The notes under the pieces are model-generated. The model had not been told where the DNA came from and did no database searches. It saw only the letters and a list, made by a program, of their open reading frames with translations. The translations under genes and the position numbers were made by a program. Positions 24,585 through 33,324 of a stretch of 40,249 nt of DNA are shown piece by piece. Origin of the DNA: Stenotrophomonas chelatiphaga (GTDB lineage Bacteria > Pseudomonadota > Gammaproteobacteria > Xanthomonadales > Xanthomonadaceae); the NCBI RefSeq assembly GCF_001431535.1, contig NZ_LDJK01000076.1, positions 1-40,249 of the forward strand, in the 5' to 3' direction. Position 1 is the stretch's first letter, and every line of letters begins with the position of its first letter.

Positions 24585-25364
24585 ATGTCTGCTGCTTTCG
24601 GCGCCGAGACGGTGCTTGAGGTCCGCCACTGGACCGATGCCTACTTCAGTTTCACCCTGACCCGTGACAGCGGGTTCCGCTTCGAGAACGGCCAGTTCGT
24701 GATGATCGGGCTGGAAACCGAGGCGCGGCCGTTGCTGCGCGCGTATTCCATCGCCAGCGCGAACTGGGAAGAGAACCTGGAGTTCTTCAGCATCAAGGTG
24801 CAGGACGGCCCGCTGACCTCGCGCCTGCAGCACATCAAGCCGGGCGACAAGGTACTGGTAGGCAAGAAGCCGACCGGCACCCTGCTGATCAGCGACCTGC
24901 ACCCGGGCAAGAACCTGTACCTGCTGGGCACCGGCACCGGCATGGCGCCGTGGCTGTCGGTGATCAAGGACCCGGAAACCTACGAGCGCTTCGACAAGGT
25001 GATCCTCACCCATGGCGTGCGTTACGAAAAGGACCTGGCCTACCGCGACTACTTCGAACGCGAACTGCGCGAGCACGAGTTCCTGGGCGAGATGATCGGC
25101 GACAAGCTGCTGTATTACCCGGCCGTCACCCGCGAACCGTTCGCCAACCAGGGCCGCCTGACCTCGCTGCTGGAAAGCGGGCAGATGCAGCGCACCCTGG
25201 GCCTGCCGGAGCTGGACCCGGCCAACGACCGCGCGATGATCTGCGGCAGCCCGCAGATGCTGGCCGACCTGCGCACGGTGCTGGACGCCAAGGGCTTCCA
25301 GGTGTCCCCGCGCATCGGCAGTCCCGGCCATTACGTCTTCGAACGCGCCTTCGTCGAAAAATAA
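24585..25364 (+). CDS. fpr: Ferredoxin-NADP+ reductase
   Basis: FAD flavoprotein of 259 residues that moves electrons between NADPH and ferredoxin or flavodoxin, supporting iron-sulfur and oxidative-stress metabolism. The FAD motif is RAYSIASA (R52-A59), the NADP(H) loop is GTGTGMAP (115-122), and CGSPQML is the late nucleotide-contact motif. The C-terminus HYVFERAFVEK ends as in the bacterial subclass I enzymes. Start ATG at 24585, with a possible own promoter and Fur-like site upstream. It lies 93 nt after the ABC transporter and converges with glutathione peroxidase. Confidence 0.96.
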   Translation: MSAAFGAETVLEVRHWTDAYFSFTLTRDSGFRFENGQFVMIGLETEARPLLRAYSIASANWEENLEFFSIKVQDGPLTSRLQHIKPGDKVLVGKKPTGTLLISDLHPGKNLYLLGTGTGMAPWLSVIKDPETYERFDKVILTHGVRYEKDLAYRDYFERELREHEFLGEMIGDKLLYYPAVTREPFANQGRLTSLLESGQMQRTLGLPELDPANDRAMICGSPQMLADLRTVLDAKGFQVSPRIGSPGHYVFERAFVEK

Positions 25365-25378
25365 GCGCTTCCGCCCCC

Positions 25379-25849
25379 TCAATCGAGGCGGCGGCGGAGC
25401 TGGTCGGGGGTGGTGGTGGGGGCGAAGCGGGACTGCACCTGGCCCTGGCGGTCGAGCAGGAACTTGGTGAAGTTCCACTTGATGCGCGCGCTGCCCAGCA
25501 GGCCGCGTTTCTGCGTGGACAACCACTGCCACAACGGGTCGGCCCGGGGCCCGTTGACCTCGATCCGGGCAGACAGCGGGAAGGTCACCGGGTAATCCAG
25601 CGAACAGAACGCGCGGATCTGCGCGGCATCGCCGGGCTCCTGCGCGCCGAACTGGTTGCACGGAAAGCCGATCACCACCAATCCGCGTTCACGATAGTCC
25701 TGCCAGAGCTGCTCCAGGCCGGTGTACTGCGGGGTGAAACCGCAGCGGCTGGCCACGTTGACCAGCAGCAGCTGCTTGCCACGGTAGCGCGACAGCGCAA
25801 CGCGCTCGCCTTCCAGCGTGGTGTATTCGAAGTCAAAGGCGCTGGTCAT
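25379..25849 (-). CDS. Glutathione peroxidase family (thiol peroxidase)
   Basis: Glutathione-peroxidase-fold thiol peroxidase of 156 residues, reducing hydroperoxides, in most bacteria with thioredoxin. Peroxidatic C36 lies in VNVASRCGFTPQY; the catalytic Gln (Q70) lies in GFPCNQFGAQEP; W125/N126 lie in IKWNFTKFLL. C82 is in the place of the resolving cysteine found in thioredoxin-dependent members. No selenocysteine codon. Start ATG at 25849. It converges with fpr (14 nt between stops), and both are oxidative-stress genes. A BtuE-type name is possible. Confidence 0.94.
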   Translation of the reverse strand: MTSAFDFEYTTLEGERVALSRYRGKQLLLVNVASRCGFTPQYTGLEQLWQDYRERGLVVIGFPCNQFGAQEPGDAAQIRAFCSLDYPVTFPLSARIEVNGPRADPLWQWLSTQKRGLLGSARIKWNFTKFLLDRQGQVQSRFAPTTTPDQLRRRLD

Positions 25850-25965
25850 CGGCCGGCCGCTGCAGGGAACAAGCCAGCAGCCTGAACGCCCATGCCTTTC
25901 GACACAAGCCCACCCGTCCGGGGCCGGGTTACCCTCGGGGACTTGTCTTAGTGGAGTACCTTGCC

Positions 25966-28134
25966 TTGACCACCCGCCTTGCCCTTGCCGTGGCCATGAC
26001 CCTCGGCCTTGCCCTGCCCGCCTATTCCGCCGGCGCCGCCACCCCGGCTGCCAGCACCGCCGCGCAGCAGGCCAACCCGTTCTTCGCCGACAGCCCGCTG
26101 CCGCTGCACTACCCGCAGTTCGACAAGATCACCGACAGCGATTTCGCCCCGGCCTTCGACGCCGGCATGGCGCAGCAGCTGAAGGAAGTGGAGGCCATCG
26201 CCAACAACAAGGCCAAGCCGACCTTCGAAAACACCCTGATCGCGCTGGAGAAGAGCGGCGAGACGCTGGACCGTGCCACCACCGTGTTCTTCGCGCTGGT
26301 CGGTGCCGATACCAATGACACCCGCAAGAAGCTGCAGGCCGACTATTCGGCGCGCTTTGCCGCACATGGCGATGCGATCGCACTGAACGGCAAGCTGTTC
26401 GCCCGCATCCAGGCCCTGTATGACGACCGCGCCAAGCTGGGCCTGGACGCCGAAGGCGTGCGCCTGGTCGAGAAGTACTACGAGAACTACGTCCGCGCCG
26501 GCGCCAAGCTGTCCGAGGCGGACAAGACCAAGCTCAAGGAAATGAACGCCGAGCTGGCCAACCTGGGCACCAAGTTCAGCCAGAACGTGCAGTCCGAAGT
26601 GAACGCCTCCGCGCTCACCGTGGACGACGTCAAGGAGCTGGAGGGCCTGTCGCAGGAGCAGATCTCCGCCGCCGCCGAAGCGGCCAAGGCGCGTGGCCTG
26701 GACGGCAAGTACGTGATCACCCTGCTCAACACCACCGGCCAGCCGCCGCTGACCAACCTGGCCAACCGTGCGCTGCGCCAGAAGATCTACGAAGCGTCCA
26801 CCACCCGTGGCAGCCGCGGCGGTGAGTTCGACAACACCGCGCTGGTGGCGCGCATCATGCAGCTGCGCGCGGACAAGGCCAAGCTGATGGGCTTCCCCAA
26901 CTTCGCCGCCTACAACCTGACCAACCAGACCGCCAAGACCCCCGAAGCGGTCAACGCGATGCTCGGCCAGCTGGCCCCGGCCGCAGTGGCCAATGCCAAG
27001 CGCGAAGCCGCCGACCTGCAGGCGATGATCGACCAGGAACAGAAGGCCGCTGGCAAGCCGACCTTCAAGCTGGAAGCGTGGGACTGGGCGTTCTACAGCG
27101 AGAAGGTGCGCCAGGCCAAGTACAACTTCGACGAATCCCAGCTCAAGCCGTACTTCGAAATGAAGACGGTGCTGGAAGACGGCGTGTTCCATGCCGCAGA
27201 ACTCGAATTCGGCCTGACCTTCAAGCAGCGCACCGACCTGCCGGTCTACCACGACGACGTCACCGTGTACGACGTGTTCGATGCCGACGGCAGCCAGCTG
27301 GCGATCTTCATCTTCGACCCGTATGCGCGCGCGTCCAAGCGTGGCGGCGCGTGGATGAACTCCTACGTTTCGCAGTCCGAACTGTCCGGCTTCAAGCCGG
27401 TGGTGGCCAACCACCTCAACATCCCCAAGCCGCCGGCCGGCAAGCCGACCCTGCTGACCTGGGATGAAGTGACCACCACCTTCCACGAGTTCGGCCACGC
27501 GCTGCACGGCATGTTCTCCAACGTGAAATACCCGTATTTCTCCGGCACCTCGGTGCCGCGCGACTTCGTCGAGTTCCCCTCGCAGGTCAATGAAATGTGG
27601 GCCGACAACCCGGTCATCCTGAAGAACTACGCCAAGCACTACCAGAACGGTTCGGCCATGCCGCAGGCGCTGCTGGACAAGGTGGTCGCTGCCGCCAAGT
27701 TCAACCAGGGCTTCGCCACCACCGAATACCTGGGCGCGGCGATGCTCGACCAGCGCTGGCACCAGATCAGCGCCGGCCAGGTTCCGGCCGCCGCCGACGT
27801 GATGAAGTTCGAAGCCAATGCACTGGCCAAGGACGGCATCTTCTACGCGCCGGTGCCGCCGCGTTACAAGACCCCGTACTTCAGCCACATCATGGGCGGC
27901 TACTCGGCCGGTTACTACGCCTACATCTGGTCGGAAGTGCTCGACGCCAACACCCAGAAGTGGTTCAACGAGAACGGCGGCCTGAGCCGCAAGAACGGCG
28001 ACCACTTCCGCAAGACCCTGCTGTCGCGCGGCGGCAGCGTCGATGCGATGCAGCTGTTCCGCGATTTCGCCGGCCACGAGCCGCAGATCGAGCCGCTGCT
28101 GGAGAAGCGTGGCCTGACCGGTGCCGGCAACTAA
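25966..28134 (+). CDS. dcp: M3-family zinc peptidase, peptidyl-dipeptidase Dcp-like, exported
   Basis: Zinc metallopeptidase of the thimet/Dcp family (M3), about 722 residues, cutting dipeptides from C-termini of oligopeptides. The zinc motif is HEFGH (about residues 507-511) in TTTFHEFGHALHGMFS, with the third ligand in the VEFPSQVNEMW segment. The C-terminal GYSAGYYAYIWSEVLDA is conserved. MTTRLALAVAMTLGLALPAYSAGA is a Sec signal peptide, so the enzyme is probably periplasmic, unlike cytoplasmic E. coli Dcp. TTG at 25966 is preferred because GGAG lies 9 nt upstream; GTG at 25951 would add five residues. Ends before a strong terminator. Confidence 0.95.
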   Translation: MTTRLALAVAMTLGLALPAYSAGAATPAASTAAQQANPFFADSPLPLHYPQFDKITDSDFAPAFDAGMAQQLKEVEAIANNKAKPTFENTLIALEKSGETLDRATTVFFALVGADTNDTRKKLQADYSARFAAHGDAIALNGKLFARIQALYDDRAKLGLDAEGVRLVEKYYENYVRAGAKLSEADKTKLKEMNAELANLGTKFSQNVQSEVNASALTVDDVKELEGLSQEQISAAAEAAKARGLDGKYVITLLNTTGQPPLTNLANRALRQKIYEASTTRGSRGGEFDNTALVARIMQLRADKAKLMGFPNFAAYNLTNQTAKTPEAVNAMLGQLAPAAVANAKREAADLQAMIDQEQKAAGKPTFKLEAWDWAFYSEKVRQAKYNFDESQLKPYFEMKTVLEDGVFHAAELEFGLTFKQRTDLPVYHDDVTVYDVFDADGSQLAIFIFDPYARASKRGGAWMNSYVSQSELSGFKPVVANHLNIPKPPAGKPTLLTWDEVTTTFHEFGHALHGMFSNVKYPYFSGTSVPRDFVEFPSQVNEMWADNPVILKNYAKHYQNGSAMPQALLDKVVAAAKFNQGFATTEYLGAAMLDQRWHQISAGQVPAAADVMKFEANALAKDGIFYAPVPPRYKTPYFSHIMGGYSAGYYAYIWSEVLDANTQKWFNENGGLSRKNGDHFRKTLLSRGGSVDAMQLFRDFAGHEPQIEPLLEKRGLTGAGN

Positions 28135-28160
28135 GCAGCATCGGTAACAGCGTGGCCTGA

Positions 28161-28192
28161 AAGGTCGCCCGGGAAGCCGGGCGGCCTTTTTT
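28161..28192 (+). terminator. Rho-independent terminator of dcp
   Basis: A 12-bp stem (AAGGTCGCCCGG / CCGGGCGGCCTT, one G-T pair) with loop GAAG, followed by six T residues (28187-28192), 26 nt after the dcp stop. The facing gene ends at 28204. Confidence 0.92.
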
Positions 28193-28203
28193 CATGGCGC
28201 GCT

Positions 28204-29322
28204 TCAGCGCGGTGCCACGTACCCGCCGGGCACCCCTTCCGGGGACAGCACCAGTTGCCACAACTGGGCATGCCGGCAGCGGAACGCGGCCATCGAACCG
28301 GCCAGGTAGAAGCGCCACATGCGCTTGAAGCGTTCGTCGTACCGCTGCGGATCCAGCTGCGGCCAGGCCGCTTCCACGTTGCGCCGCCAGGCCTGCAGGG
28401 TCAGGTCGTAGTCGGTGCCGAAGCCATGCCAGTCTTCCAGCACGAAGCGGCCCTCGAACGCGCGCGTGACCTGCACCGCCGAGGGCAACATCGAATTGGG
28501 GAAAATGTAGCGGGCGATCCACGGATCGGTACGGTGGCCGCTGACATTGCGCCCGATGGTATGCAGCAGCAACAGCCCGTCCGCTGCCAGGCAACGCCGC
28601 GCCACGTCGAAGAAGTGCCGGTAATTGCGCTCGCCCACGTGCTCGAACATGCCGATGGAGAACACCGCGTCGAAGCGCTCATCCAGCGCGCGGTAATCCT
28701 GCAGCCGGATCTCCACCGGCAGGCCCGCGCAGCGCTCGCGGGCATAGGCGGCCTGCTCTTCGGAGATGGTGACCCCGACGCCGCTGACCCCGTAGCGCTC
28801 GCACGCGAACTTCAGCGCCTCGCCCCAGCCGCAGCCGATGTCCAGCACGCGCTGGCCGGGCCGCAGCGCGAGCTTGCGGCACACCAGGTCCAGCTTGGCC
28901 TCCTGCGCGGCGTCCAGGTCCGCGGCCTGCCGCCAGTAGCCGCAGCTGTACACCAGCCGCTGCCCCAGCATCGCCGCGTACAGGTCGTTGCCGAGGTCGT
29001 AGTGACGGCGCCCGACCTCGAAACTGCGCTGGCCGGACTGCGCGTTGACCAGCCGCGCGCGGACCGCATCGGCCAGTTCGCGCCAGCCGTGCACGCGCTC
29101 GTCCAGGTGCGCCTGCAGCAGGTGCAGCAGGAAGACATCCAGCTGGTTGGCGTCCCACCAGCCGTCCATGTAACTCTCGCCCAGCGCCAGCGACCCACCT
29201 GCCAGCACCCGCGCATGGAAGCGCGGGTCGTGGACCTGGATATCCTGCGGCCGCACACCACCAACGGTGACGCCGGCTTCGTGCATCAACGCGGTGAGCC
29301 GGACCTGCAGCGCCGCGTCCAT
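28204..29322 (-). CDS. cfa: Cyclopropane-fatty-acyl-phospholipid synthase
   Basis: S-adenosylmethionine-dependent enzyme that adds a methylene group across cis double bonds of membrane phospholipid acyl chains, usually on entry to stationary phase. 372 residues. The N-terminal lipid-binding domain holds GESYMDGWWD and the HYDLGNDLY segment (107-115). YSCGYW (C127) and the SAM motif LDIGCGWGEAL (160-170) follow, then MFEHVGERNYRHFF with the bicarbonate-site Glu. The cysteine equivalent to E. coli C354 appears to be Ser here (YLAGSMAAF). Start ATG at 29322. It lies 15 nt downstream of the DUF3298-type lipoprotein gene, likely in one transcript. Confidence 0.95.
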   Translation of the reverse strand: MDAALQVRLTALMHEAGVTVGGVRPQDIQVHDPRFHARVLAGGSLALGESYMDGWWDANQLDVFLLHLLQAHLDERVHGWRELADAVRARLVNAQSGQRSFEVGRRHYDLGNDLYAAMLGQRLVYSCGYWRQAADLDAAQEAKLDLVCRKLALRPGQRVLDIGCGWGEALKFACERYGVSGVGVTISEEQAAYARERCAGLPVEIRLQDYRALDERFDAVFSIGMFEHVGERNYRHFFDVARRCLAADGLLLLHTIGRNVSGHRTDPWIARYIFPNSMLPSAVQVTRAFEGRFVLEDWHGFGTDYDLTLQAWRRNVEAAWPQLDPQRYDERFKRMWRFYLAGSMAAFRCRHAQLWQLVLSPEGVPGGYVAPR

Positions 29323-29337
29323 CGTGCGCCTCCGCGA

Positions 29338-30201
29338 TCAGCCGTGGGCGAACAGCCCGGCATACTCCGGCGCCACGTGCGGCACCAGCACCGACGCCGG
29401 TACGTCGGCGGTCTGGGTGCCTTCGGAGTAAGGGCCGACCTGGTAGGGCGGGAACACGAAACGCAGCCCGGTGACCTTGCCGGCGGCATCGGTCATCGGC
29501 TCGAACTGGCGGAAGTTGTCCGGCCTGGCGCCGGTGCCTTCGTTGATCATCCGCGAGGCGCTGCGCAGCGATTCCTGCAGCTCGCCCGGCTCCATGTCCT
29601 CGCTGCTCAGGCGGGTCGCCACGCGCTCGCGCAGCTGGTCGGCCACGTAGTCGCTGATCGCTTTCCAGCCCTTGGCGTCGGGCACCAGGTGATCGGCGGT
29701 CAGCATCTGCTGCGGGCCGGGCAGCCAGACGAAGCGTGCGACCAGCGGCTCGCCATGCGCACCGCCGGTGTAGCGGCTGCCTTCGGCGCGCACCACCACC
29801 AGCTCCGGCGTTTCCAGCTGCTTCTCGAAAGCCAGCGACAACTCGTACGGCATCGTCGGCTTGTCGTTGCCCAGCCCATCAATGGCCTGCTGCAGTTCGC
29901 CGCGCGCGGTGGCAGCGTAGTCCTGCAGCGCCTTGGCCAGCCCCTGGTACTGGTCCAGCCCGGCCGCGTAACTGATACCGACCACCGCCTGCGGAGTGGT
30001 CTCGATCACATCGGCCAGCGCCACCGGCGCATCGGCCGGCGCATCGGCCACCGGTGCCGGCAGCGGGCCGGCGGTGTCGGCAACGGCGGGCTGGTTACCC
30101 GCATCGTCGCCGTCCCGGCGTCCACAACCGGCCAGCAGCACGGCCGCGATGGCCACGCCCAGCACGGCGGCGGCAGGCAGTTTACGGCGCAACGACTTCA
30201 T
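29338..30201 (-). CDS. DUF3298/RsiV-like lipoprotein
   Basis: Predicted lipoprotein of 287 residues. The signal MKSLRRKLPAAAVLGVAIAAV runs into lipobox LLAGC; an Asp/Ala/Pro-rich linker follows. The C-terminal part is of the DUF3298 (RsiV-like) type: GAHGEPLVARFVWLPGPQQML is the recognisable GxHG-containing stretch, and the late FVFPPYQVGPYSEGTQTADVP is its conserved end. In RsiV this fold binds lysozyme; no such role is shown here. Start at 30201 has AGGGGAAA upstream. An ATG at 30228 with AAGGA is an alternative but lengthens the signal's n-region. It precedes cfa by 15 nt. Confidence 0.85.
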   Translation of the reverse strand: MKSLRRKLPAAAVLGVAIAAVLLAGCGRRDGDDAGNQPAVADTAGPLPAPVADAPADAPVALADVIETTPQAVVGISYAAGLDQYQGLAKALQDYAATARGELQQAIDGLGNDKPTMPYELSLAFEKQLETPELVVVRAEGSRYTGGAHGEPLVARFVWLPGPQQMLTADHLVPDAKGWKAISDYVADQLRERVATRLSSEDMEPGELQESLRSASRMINEGTGARPDNFRQFEPMTDAAGKVTGLRFVFPPYQVGPYSEGTQTADVPASVLVPHVAPEYAGLFAHG

Positions 30202-30266
30202 CGATTTCCCCTGGACTTGCAGCGACATGTATCGGTTTCCTTGCTGGAACGAACCCCGTGGGCCGA

Positions 30267-30566
30267 TCAGGCCAACAGGTCATGAAATTCTTCGTGGCGC
30301 TCAAAGAACGCCTCCGCGTAAGCGCACGCGGGCACCACTTTGTATTTGTTGTCCCGCGCCCAGCGCAGCGCCACGCGGGTCAGTTCCCCGGCGATGCCGC
30401 GCCCGCCGATGGCGTCGGGCACCTCGGTGTGGGTGATCACCATGCGGCGGCGCTTGAGCTGGTACTCCAGCAGCGCCAGATGACCTTGCACCCGTGCAGT
30501 GAAGCGGTGCGCAGCCAGGTCATGGGTGACCTCGTAAGCCAATCCGGGGGGCGTGACCGAAGCCAT
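30267..30566 (-). CDS. Small GNAT-like N-acetyltransferase (YjdJ type)
   Basis: Compact acetyltransferase of 99 residues in the YidJ/YjdJ-like (COG2388) group. It has LEYQLKRRRMVITHTEVPD, then GGRGIAGELTRVALRWARDN (acetyl-CoA loop), then KVVPACAYAEAFFERHEE. The start was chosen at 30566 because AGGAGA stands upstream; the longer reading to 30644 has none. It lies 65 nt before the DUF3298-type lipoprotein on the same strand. Substrate unknown. Confidence 0.88.
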   Translation of the reverse strand: MASVTPPGLAYEVTHDLAAHRFTARVQGHLALLEYQLKRRRMVITHTEVPDAIGGRGIAGELTRVALRWARDNKYKVVPACAYAEAFFERHEEFHDLLA

Positions 30567-30765
30567 GGGACCGATCTCCTGGGGCAGCACCACCGATGGT
30601 GCGCAGCCTGCCGCCATGATCGTGTGAAGCCTGAACAGGGGCAAGCGCTGTCTGCCCCGGAGTCATCGGGCGCTAAAGGAGGACCGGCAACGGCCGATAC
30701 TGCTGTCGACGGGGCGCACTGGAAGGCCCCACCGGGTCCGCCCATCCCGTTCCCAGGAGGTTCCG

Positions 30766-30951
30766 ATGCGACACCCCCCTGCCCCGCCCGCCGGCGCCGC
30801 CGCCAGCGATGACGCGCTGCTGGAAGGCCTGCTGCAGCTTGCCGTGGAGGGCCACACGGACCAGACGCAGTTCCAGCAGATCGGCGAAGAAGTCTTTACC
30901 CGTCTGCTGGATACCTATGGCGTGGACAGCGGCACCCCGCGGGCGCGCTAG
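30766..30951 (+). CDS. Small acidic hypothetical protein (61 aa)
   Basis: A 61-residue protein with an Ala/Pro-rich start (MRHPPAPPAGAAASDDALLE) and an amphipathic, helical, acidic middle (LLEGLLQLAVEGHTDQTQFQQIGEEVFTRLL). A strong AGGAGG ribosome site lies 6 nt upstream of the ATG, the best argument that it is real. No cysteine, signal or membrane segment. It lies between a divergent acetyltransferase and the convergent rhomboid gene. I do not recognise a family and assign no function. Confidence 0.7.
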   Translation: MRHPPAPPAGAAASDDALLEGLLQLAVEGHTDQTQFQQIGEEVFTRLLDTYGVDSGTPRAR

Positions 30952-30976
30952 CCACCGCCGGTCGCGGCCCGCGCCC

Positions 30977-31600
30977 TCAGCCGCCCAGGCCGAAGCGCGG
31001 GTTGGACAGCTCGCGCAGGAAATGGTTGAAGATGCCCGGGTTCATTGCCAGCAGGAACAGCACGCCGAACGCCGCACCGGCCAGGTGGGCGCTGTGGTTG
31101 ATGCGGTCCCCGCCCTTCTTGTCCATCCAGATGCTGTAGCCCACGTAGAACACCGCGTACAGGATGGCCGGCGCCGGGATGAAGAACACCAGGATGATCG
31201 TCCACGGGCTGAGCAGGATGAAGGCGAACAGCACCGCCGACACCGCGCCCGATGCGCCCAGGCTGAGGTAGTTGGGGTTCTTCTGGTTCTTTATGTAGCT
31301 GGGCAGGATGGACACCACCAGCGCACCGAGATAGAACGCCGGATAGGTCAGGTAGCTGCCGGACAGCTGCACCATCACCGTTTCGATCTGCCCGCCGAAG
31401 AAGAACAGCGTGATCATGTTGAAGATCAGGTGCGGCCAGTCGGCGTGGATGAAGCCGTAGGTCACCAGCCGGTCGTACTGGCGGTGGCGATCCACCGCCG
31501 GCGGCCACAGGATCAGCCGGTCGGCCAGCTTGCGGTTGTTGAACGCCAGGTAGGAAACGATGGCGGTGATGGCGATCAGCAGGAGATTTACAGGCGTCAT
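30977..31600 (-). CDS. Rhomboid-family intramembrane serine protease
   Basis: Polytopic membrane serine protease, 207 residues, that cleaves within membrane helices. The catalytic Ser117 lies in GASG (YLSLGASGAV) and the catalytic His172 in NHSAHLAGAAFG; the HxxxN oxyanion segment is HLIFNM (H57, N61). About six helices fit the core rhomboid fold. Start at 31600, seven nt after the stop of the upstream peptide transporter gene, so both are co-transcribed. Substrates are unknown; pairing with a peptide transporter may be incidental. Confidence 0.93.
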   Translation of the reverse strand: MTPVNLLLIAITAIVSYLAFNNRKLADRLILWPPAVDRHRQYDRLVTYGFIHADWPHLIFNMITLFFFGGQIETVMVQLSGSYLTYPAFYLGALVVSILPSYIKNQKNPNYLSLGASGAVSAVLFAFILLSPWTIILVFFIPAPAILYAVFYVGYSIWMDKKGGDRINHSAHLAGAAFGVLFLLAMNPGIFNHFLRELSNPRFGLGG

Positions 31601-31607
31601 GTCAGGC

Positions 31608-33170
31608 TCAGGCGGCGCGGTAGTTGTCGACCATGCGGTAGCGGCGCGCATACCAGCCGAAGGCCAGTGCGGCGACGAACGCGAAGCCGGCGAAGAAGAA
31701 CATCAGGAACGCTGCTTCGCTCAAACCAGTACTGGCGATCTGGTGGGTCACCGTATCGTTGCGCACCGCGGCGTTGGACAGCAGCACCCACAGGTTGCCG
31801 ATGGTGGTGGTCAGGTTCCAGAAGCTCATCACCACGCCCTTCATCGCCTGCGGCGCCTGGCTGTAGGCGAACTCCAGACCGGTCGCCGAGACCAGTACCT
31901 CACCGAAGGTCAGCAGCGCGTACGGCAGCATCTGCCAGAAGATCGACATCGCGTTGCCGCCATCCATCACCACCTGGATGCCACCGACCACGATCCATGC
32001 CAGGCCGCTGAAGGCGATGCCGGCGGTCATGCGGCGCAGCGCAGTGGGTTCGAAGCCGAACCGGCGCAGCGCCGGGTACAGCACCAGGTTGTTGAACGGG
32101 ATCAGGATCATCACCAGCAGCGGGTTCAGGGCCTGCATCTGCGAGGCGGTGAACCAGCTCGGCATCTGCATCTGCTGGCCCTGCAGCACCCAGGTGGAGG
32201 CTTTCTGGTCGAACAGCGAGAAGAACGGGGTGGTCAGCGCGAAGATGACCAGCACGCGCAGCACCGAGCGCACGCCTTCGACGGCTTCGTCCGGGTGCAC
32301 CGCACGGGCGCGCTCCAGCTGCATCCAGGTACCTCCGCCGATACCGGCCAGGATCGACACCAGCGCCAGGCACAGGCAGATCACGATACCCAGCGTGCCG
32401 ACCAGCCCGAACGAAGCGATCGCCAGCACCACGCCGGCCACGGCCAGCACCAGGCCGGGACGGCCGCGCCCTTCCACGCGCGCGGTCAGCGCCGTACGCA
32501 CCACGTTGGCGAACGAATGCGGGTCCTTCGGCGGCAGCGGCGTCAGCACGTAGCGCTTGCGTCCCAGCCAGAACACGAAGGTCGCGATGAACATCAGGAT
32601 GCCCGGGATGCCGAAGGCCCACTGCGGGCCCCAGTTCTTCAGCACCAGCGGGATCAGCAGCGAGGCGAACAGCGAGCCGAAGTTGATGATCCAGTAGAAG
32701 GCGTCGAAGACCAGCTTGGCCAGGTGCTTGTTGCCCTGGTCGAACTGGTCGCCCATGAACGAAGCGACCAGCGGCTTGATCCCACCGGCACCCAGCGCGA
32801 TCAGGCCAAGGCCGAAGAAGAAGCCGCCGCGGCTGCCTTCGAACAACGCCAGGCACAGGTGGCCGACGCAGTAGATCAGGCTGAACCAGAGAATGGTGTG
32901 GTACTTGCCGAAGAATCTGTCGGCCAGCCAGCCACCGAGCAGCGGGAAGAAATACACGCCGATCATGAAGCTGTGCATGATGTCCTTGGCTTCACCGGCA
33001 CGGCCTTCGGCGGTGATCTCCTGCAGCAGCAGCGAGGTGATCAGGAACTGCACCAGGATGTTGCGCATGCCGTAGAAACTGAAGCGCTCGCAGGCCTCAT
33101 TGCCGATGATGTACGGGATCTGGCGCGGCATGGATCCCTTGCCGGCGGGGGCGACTGCGTTATGGCTCAT
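31608..33170 (-). CDS. POT-family proton-dependent oligopeptide transporter
   Basis: Major-facilitator POT/PTR transporter of 520 residues that takes up di- and tripeptides with protons across the inner membrane. The N-terminal motif NEACERFSFYGMRNILVQFL contains the ExxERF(x)YG signature. The family stretch GLGLIALGAGGIKPLVASFMGDQFD follows, with about 12-14 membrane segments. Start ATG at 33170 has a poor ribosome site; ATG at 33131 (AAGGGA upstream) is the main alternative and would remove 13 residues. Readings extending to 33563 overlap the divergent gene. It is followed by the rhomboid gene after 7 nt. Confidence 0.94.
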   Translation of the reverse strand: MSHNAVAPAGKGSMPRQIPYIIGNEACERFSFYGMRNILVQFLITSLLLQEITAEGRAGEAKDIMHSFMIGVYFFPLLGGWLADRFFGKYHTILWFSLIYCVGHLCLALFEGSRGGFFFGLGLIALGAGGIKPLVASFMGDQFDQGNKHLAKLVFDAFYWIINFGSLFASLLIPLVLKNWGPQWAFGIPGILMFIATFVFWLGRKRYVLTPLPPKDPHSFANVVRTALTARVEGRGRPGLVLAVAGVVLAIASFGLVGTLGIVICLCLALVSILAGIGGGTWMQLERARAVHPDEAVEGVRSVLRVLVIFALTTPFFSLFDQKASTWVLQGQQMQMPSWFTASQMQALNPLLVMILIPFNNLVLYPALRRFGFEPTALRRMTAGIAFSGLAWIVVGGIQVVMDGGNAMSIFWQMLPYALLTFGEVLVSATGLEFAYSQAPQAMKGVVMSFWNLTTTIGNLWVLLSNAAVRNDTVTHQIASTGLSEAAFLMFFFAGFAFVAALAFGWYARRYRMVDNYRAA

Positions 33171-33324
33171 CCTGTAAGGCTTTCCTGCGGACACGAAAGC
33201 GCCAAGGTTACCGGAAGGCAGGCCCCCAGCGCACGCTGCACAGCTGCATGACAGCGCCCGGAAAGCATGGCAGAGACGCAACGGGGTCACGACGCCTGCA
33301 CGGCGCAAGCGTAAACTTATCGTT

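Noticed and set aside
25948..28077. Minus-strand frame of about 700 codons opposite dcp
   Set aside because: Shadow of a certain gene, no ribosome site or domain.
31560..33251. Plus-strand frame opposite the POT transporter, rich in His and Gln
   Set aside because: Pure compositional shadow of a membrane protein read on the opposite strand.
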